64,000 bases of DNA from Candidatus Fermentithermobacillaceae bacterium. GTDB taxonomy: Bacteria; Bacillota; Sulfobacillia; Fermentithermobacillales; DUSS01. How positions within the stretch are numbered: the stretch's first letter is position 1; the number at the start of each line of letters is the position of its first letter. The DNA lies in the NCBI GenBank assembly GCA_020725645.1, contig DYEQ01000072.1:1-64000 (forward strand). Reading direction: 5' to 3'. The translations under genes were made by a program, and so were the position numbers. The notes beneath the pieces were generated by a model. It was not told the DNA's origin, did no database searches, and saw nothing but the letters and a program-made list of their open reading frames with translations. Positions 61,937 to 64,000 of the stretch are shown piece by piece.

Positions 61937-62299
61937 TCAGCTGTTACCCGTTGCCTCCTTCTGGATCTTCATCCAGTGGTACATCCATACGGGCAACCCG
62001 ACGAGAACGTAAGCAAGCGCCCGGCGCAGATTAGAATAGCGGGAAGCCAGAAAGTTTCTCCTAGCCTGCTCCTTTTCGAACTGGATCTGTTGCTCGATGA
62101 TCTCTTTAGGTATTTCCGTCTCCCGGTCTGGGATCTTGTATCTGCTGTATATCTCGGCAGGACCGGGTTCGTAGTAAGTCTGGGGGATGAAGAAATCGGC
62201 GACAGCCATTACGAATTGAATGAGGCCTGCCACCAGGATCATCAGGGCGACGAAAGAGACGAGATACAGATAGATCTGCCTCAGTGAAAGATTCCTCAT
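61937..62299 (-). CDS. Small membrane protein of unknown function
   Basis: 120 residues with two membrane helices (about 9-36 and 93-110) and a charged loop between (RETEIPKEIIEQQIQFEKEQ). Preceded by GGGAGGTAATGCGAA. The layout (short loop, YLYLVSFVALMILVAGLIQF) resembles DUF5671-type proteins. Follows a small gene on the same strand. Confidence 0.7.
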   Translation of the reverse strand: MRNLSLRQIYLYLVSFVALMILVAGLIQFVMAVADFFIPQTYYEPGPAEIYSRYKIPDRETEIPKEIIEQQIQFEKEQARRNFLASRYSNLRRALAYVLVGLPVWMYHWMKIQKEATGNS

Positions 62300-62344
62300 T
62301 TCGCATTACCTCCCTCCTGCGCCACACGAAAATGCATCTTCGTC

Positions 62345-62545
62345 CTACTCTGACTCTGACGTAAAAAGCTCGTTCCGGTTCCGACAAGTCGACTCGCCAT
62401 CCGGGATAAGAAATGCGTCGCGATTCATCATACCAGAAGAGTGCGCTAATACCAATGCCAGGAACCTTGCTAACCTCGGCGTTGCAGAAGTTTTTTCGAG
62501 GACCTCAACGATATTTCCGAAGTCATCCAGAAGCTTCAGTATCAA
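62345..62545 (-). CDS. Small hypothetical protein
   Basis: 66 codons starting at TTG 62545, with GAGGAGGT seven bases upstream. The product begins ILKLLDDFGNIVEVLEKTSA and has no membrane helix. It lies 45 nt before the small membrane protein on the same strand. The strong ribosome site makes it a likely gene, though it overlaps nothing known. Confidence 0.5.
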   Translation of the reverse strand: MILKLLDDFGNIVEVLEKTSATPRLARFLALVLAHSSGMMNRDAFLIPDGESTCRNRNELFTSESE

Positions 62546-62598
62546 GTCTACAACCTCCTCTCGCAGTTTCCGGTAGTCAACGATTCGAGGTCATCAGC

Positions 62599-63399
62599 GT
62601 GACTGCTGAGCCTATGCATGAAGAGTCGCCCGACGTTCAAGTCCGGGGCGGGGCCAGGCAGGAGCAGTCCGGTTCAGGAAGTTCCGGGCCAAGTGACCGT
62701 TACCGGGAGTTCAAACCCCATCCGGCGATGAAAACTTTCCTGTACGTGCTTTCCCTTGGAATCCTGACCTTGAGCACACTGTCGTGGAGCATCCCGGTAT
62801 CGGTCTTCGTCCGCGATCCCTGTGTGTTCTGGATAATAGGCGTTGGCGTGCACGTAGTCTACGTAGTCCTGGCATTATGGTTCATTTCCTGGGTGCCGAG
62901 GTACTACGAAAGAGTGCGGTACGGCATACAAGACGGCTGGCTCGAGGTTGAAGGGGGCGTGTATTGGCGAAACAAGTCAAGACTGCCCGCGGCCAGAGTT
63001 CAACTGGTGGAGGTAACTCAGGGGCCCTGGCAGAGAAAGTACGGAGTTTACAACGTACTTGTGCACACGGCAGCCAGAGGTTCTGACATACAAGCTGAGC
63101 TCGGATATCTCAACGTCGAAAACGGTGAGGCGCTGCGAGACCGCATCTTGGCTGAGGTACGAGCCACCGGCTTGTCAGGGTCGGGATTGAACGGCTTCAC
63201 CACGAGGGCCGGATCTGCCATCGCAACCGAGCAAGATAGACCAACGAGTTTGCCCGGACGCGACGGAGTTCAGCCGGGGGCTGCGGCGATTCGACCCGAC
63301 ATGACTCTCGGGGAAGTGATGGTGGCGAAGATTTCAGAGCTTTCGAGCGTAGCCCAGCAGATCCTCGAAGAGCTCAGATCACAGCGGAATCGCCGCTAG
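62599..63399 (+). CDS. Membrane protein with bacterial PH domain (YdbS-like)
   Basis: 266 residues: a disordered N-terminus, two membrane helices (about 45-95), and a bPH_2 (DUF304) domain with RYGIQDGWLEVEGGVYWRNK, LPAARVQLVEVTQGPWQRKY, GVYNVLVHTAARG. A long Gly/Ala linker and a charged helical tail follow. GTG 62599 is chosen because GAGGT is eight bases upstream; an earlier start at 62413 would overlap the opposite gene's 5' end. Single bPH_2, so unlike the paired YdbS-YdbT. Confidence 0.78.
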   Translation: MTAEPMHEESPDVQVRGGARQEQSGSGSSGPSDRYREFKPHPAMKTFLYVLSLGILTLSTLSWSIPVSVFVRDPCVFWIIGVGVHVVYVVLALWFISWVPRYYERVRYGIQDGWLEVEGGVYWRNKSRLPAARVQLVEVTQGPWQRKYGVYNVLVHTAARGSDIQAELGYLNVENGEALRDRILAEVRATGLSGSGLNGFTTRAGSAIATEQDRPTSLPGRDGVQPGAAAIRPDMTLGEVMVAKISELSSVAQQILEELRSQRNRR

Positions 63400-63472
63400 C
63401 TCGGCCGCCCCCCCGGATTCATGGCCTCCCACGCGTCTTAGGTTCCTTCGCGCTGTAGAGGGCGAAGCTGTG

Positions 63473-64000
63473 CTATTCAACCTTGAATATCACGCGCGAT
63501 CCGTACTGTACGGCCCATACTTCGCCACCGGGATTGAACAGGAACCGCGCGTGGTTATCAACCCCTCTGATTGTGATGCATGCTGCTCCAGGTCCGGTGA
63601 GCTTGACCGGGTATTCTTTTGACTCGATTTGAGCAGTGAGCTCACCGCTCTTCAACTCGACTTTTATGTCGGCGCCTTCGCCCGAACGATATCTGCCGCA
63701 TAGCTTCCTCATTCCTTCCAGGGTCTCGTGATATTCTTTCGTCACAACCGGCGGATGATCGACCGGTAGCCCCAAAAGCAGGTTGACCACCCCCAGCCAC
63801 ACTTTGGACGAAGGAAAACCGGTCAAGTTGGATAGCACGGCAACGCCTACTTGCTTCTCCGGCACAAAACCAATGTTTGAAGCTACTCCCCTCAGCGACC
63901 CGCTGTGTTGCACGAGGGTCACTCCCGGCCCGTAACCAAGCCGTACGTTAAAGCCGTACCCGTACCACACATCCCGGGGGTAAGGGTAATAAGGGGTGAT
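63473..64000 (-). CDS. Serine hydrolase, beta-lactamase class C type (partial)
   Basis: Only the C-terminal 175 residues are in the window; the frame runs open to the edge. It has the third active-site motif as H-S-G (LVQHSGSLRGVASNIGFVPE) and AVLSNLTGFPSS, followed by a C-terminal beta domain. S-x-x-K and Y-x-N lie outside. Likely a peptidase or esterase of the AmpC fold. Confidence 0.85.
   Translation of the reverse strand: MTPYYPYPRDVWYGYGFNVRLGYGPGVTLVQHSGSLRGVASNIGFVPEKQVGVAVLSNLTGFPSSKVWLGVVNLLLGLPVDHPPVVTKEYHETLEGMRKLCGRYRSGEGADIKVELKSGELTAQIESKEYPVKLTGPGAACITIRGVDNHARFLFNPGGEVWAVQYGSRVIFKVE

Overview
The window looks like chromosomal DNA from a spore-lineage, probably anaerobic or thermophile-like member of the Firmicutes (Clostridia or Limnochordia type). 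Reasons: the gene run cinA-thpR-recA-recX-rny-ymdB-spoVS, a PyrR-attenuated pyr operon, SAM-I and PyrR leader RNAs, RqcH, MrfAB, a UPF0182 membrane protein, a high GC content judged by eye, and strong AGGAGG ribosome binding sites that often precede TTG or GTG starts. No phage, insertion sequence or CRISPR array was seen. The species cannot be named from the sequence alone.

Layout. 1-11985 (minus): amidase, rimO, a membrane protein paired with an FtsH-like protease, cinA, thpR, recA, recX, rny, an unknown gene, ymdB and spoVS. 12194-16638 (plus): the mitomycin-type repair pair mrfA-mrfB and a deacetylase-fold protein lacking catalytic residues. 16804-27000 (minus): dacA-type carboxypeptidase, rodZ-like gene, asnS, UPF0182, an M20 amidohydrolase and urocanase. 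27396-29165 (plus): rqcH. 29179-34218 (minus): pyrR-pyrB-pyrC-pyrK-pyrD with promoter, PyrR site and attenuator. 34258-36700 is a patchy accessory stretch with ABC permease remnants, a GntR regulator, a Spy/CpxP-like protein, a broken reading frame and tRNA-Leu(GAG). 37529-41911 (minus): an uncharacterised operon of FAD oxidoreductase, NIF3-like protein and gate-domain permease behind a possible regulator. 42153-43681 (minus): a class A beta-lactamase-fold protein with an attenuator-like leader.

43952-51540 holds the full NiFe-hydrogenase maturation set: hypAB leftward, hypF-C-D-E rightward. It is followed by about 1 kb of decayed coding sequence that includes a truncated hydrogenase maturation protease. 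No hydrogenase structural gene is present in the window. 51595-59130 is a sugar locus: a ROK sugar kinase fused to a phosphomannose-isomerase-type cupin, a GH38 alpha-mannosidase and a GH4 glycosidase, with a ccdA/thioredoxin pair downstream of the kinase. 59281-61922 is a SAM-I riboswitch controlling metNIQ. The end holds small membrane proteins and a partial serine hydrolase.

Most notable points: the ROK-PMI fusion beside GH38 and GH4; two diverged copies of one unknown gene fragment 30 kb apart, one with an in-frame stop; the hyp cluster with a broken protease gene; and the unassigned FAD/NIF3/permease operon.
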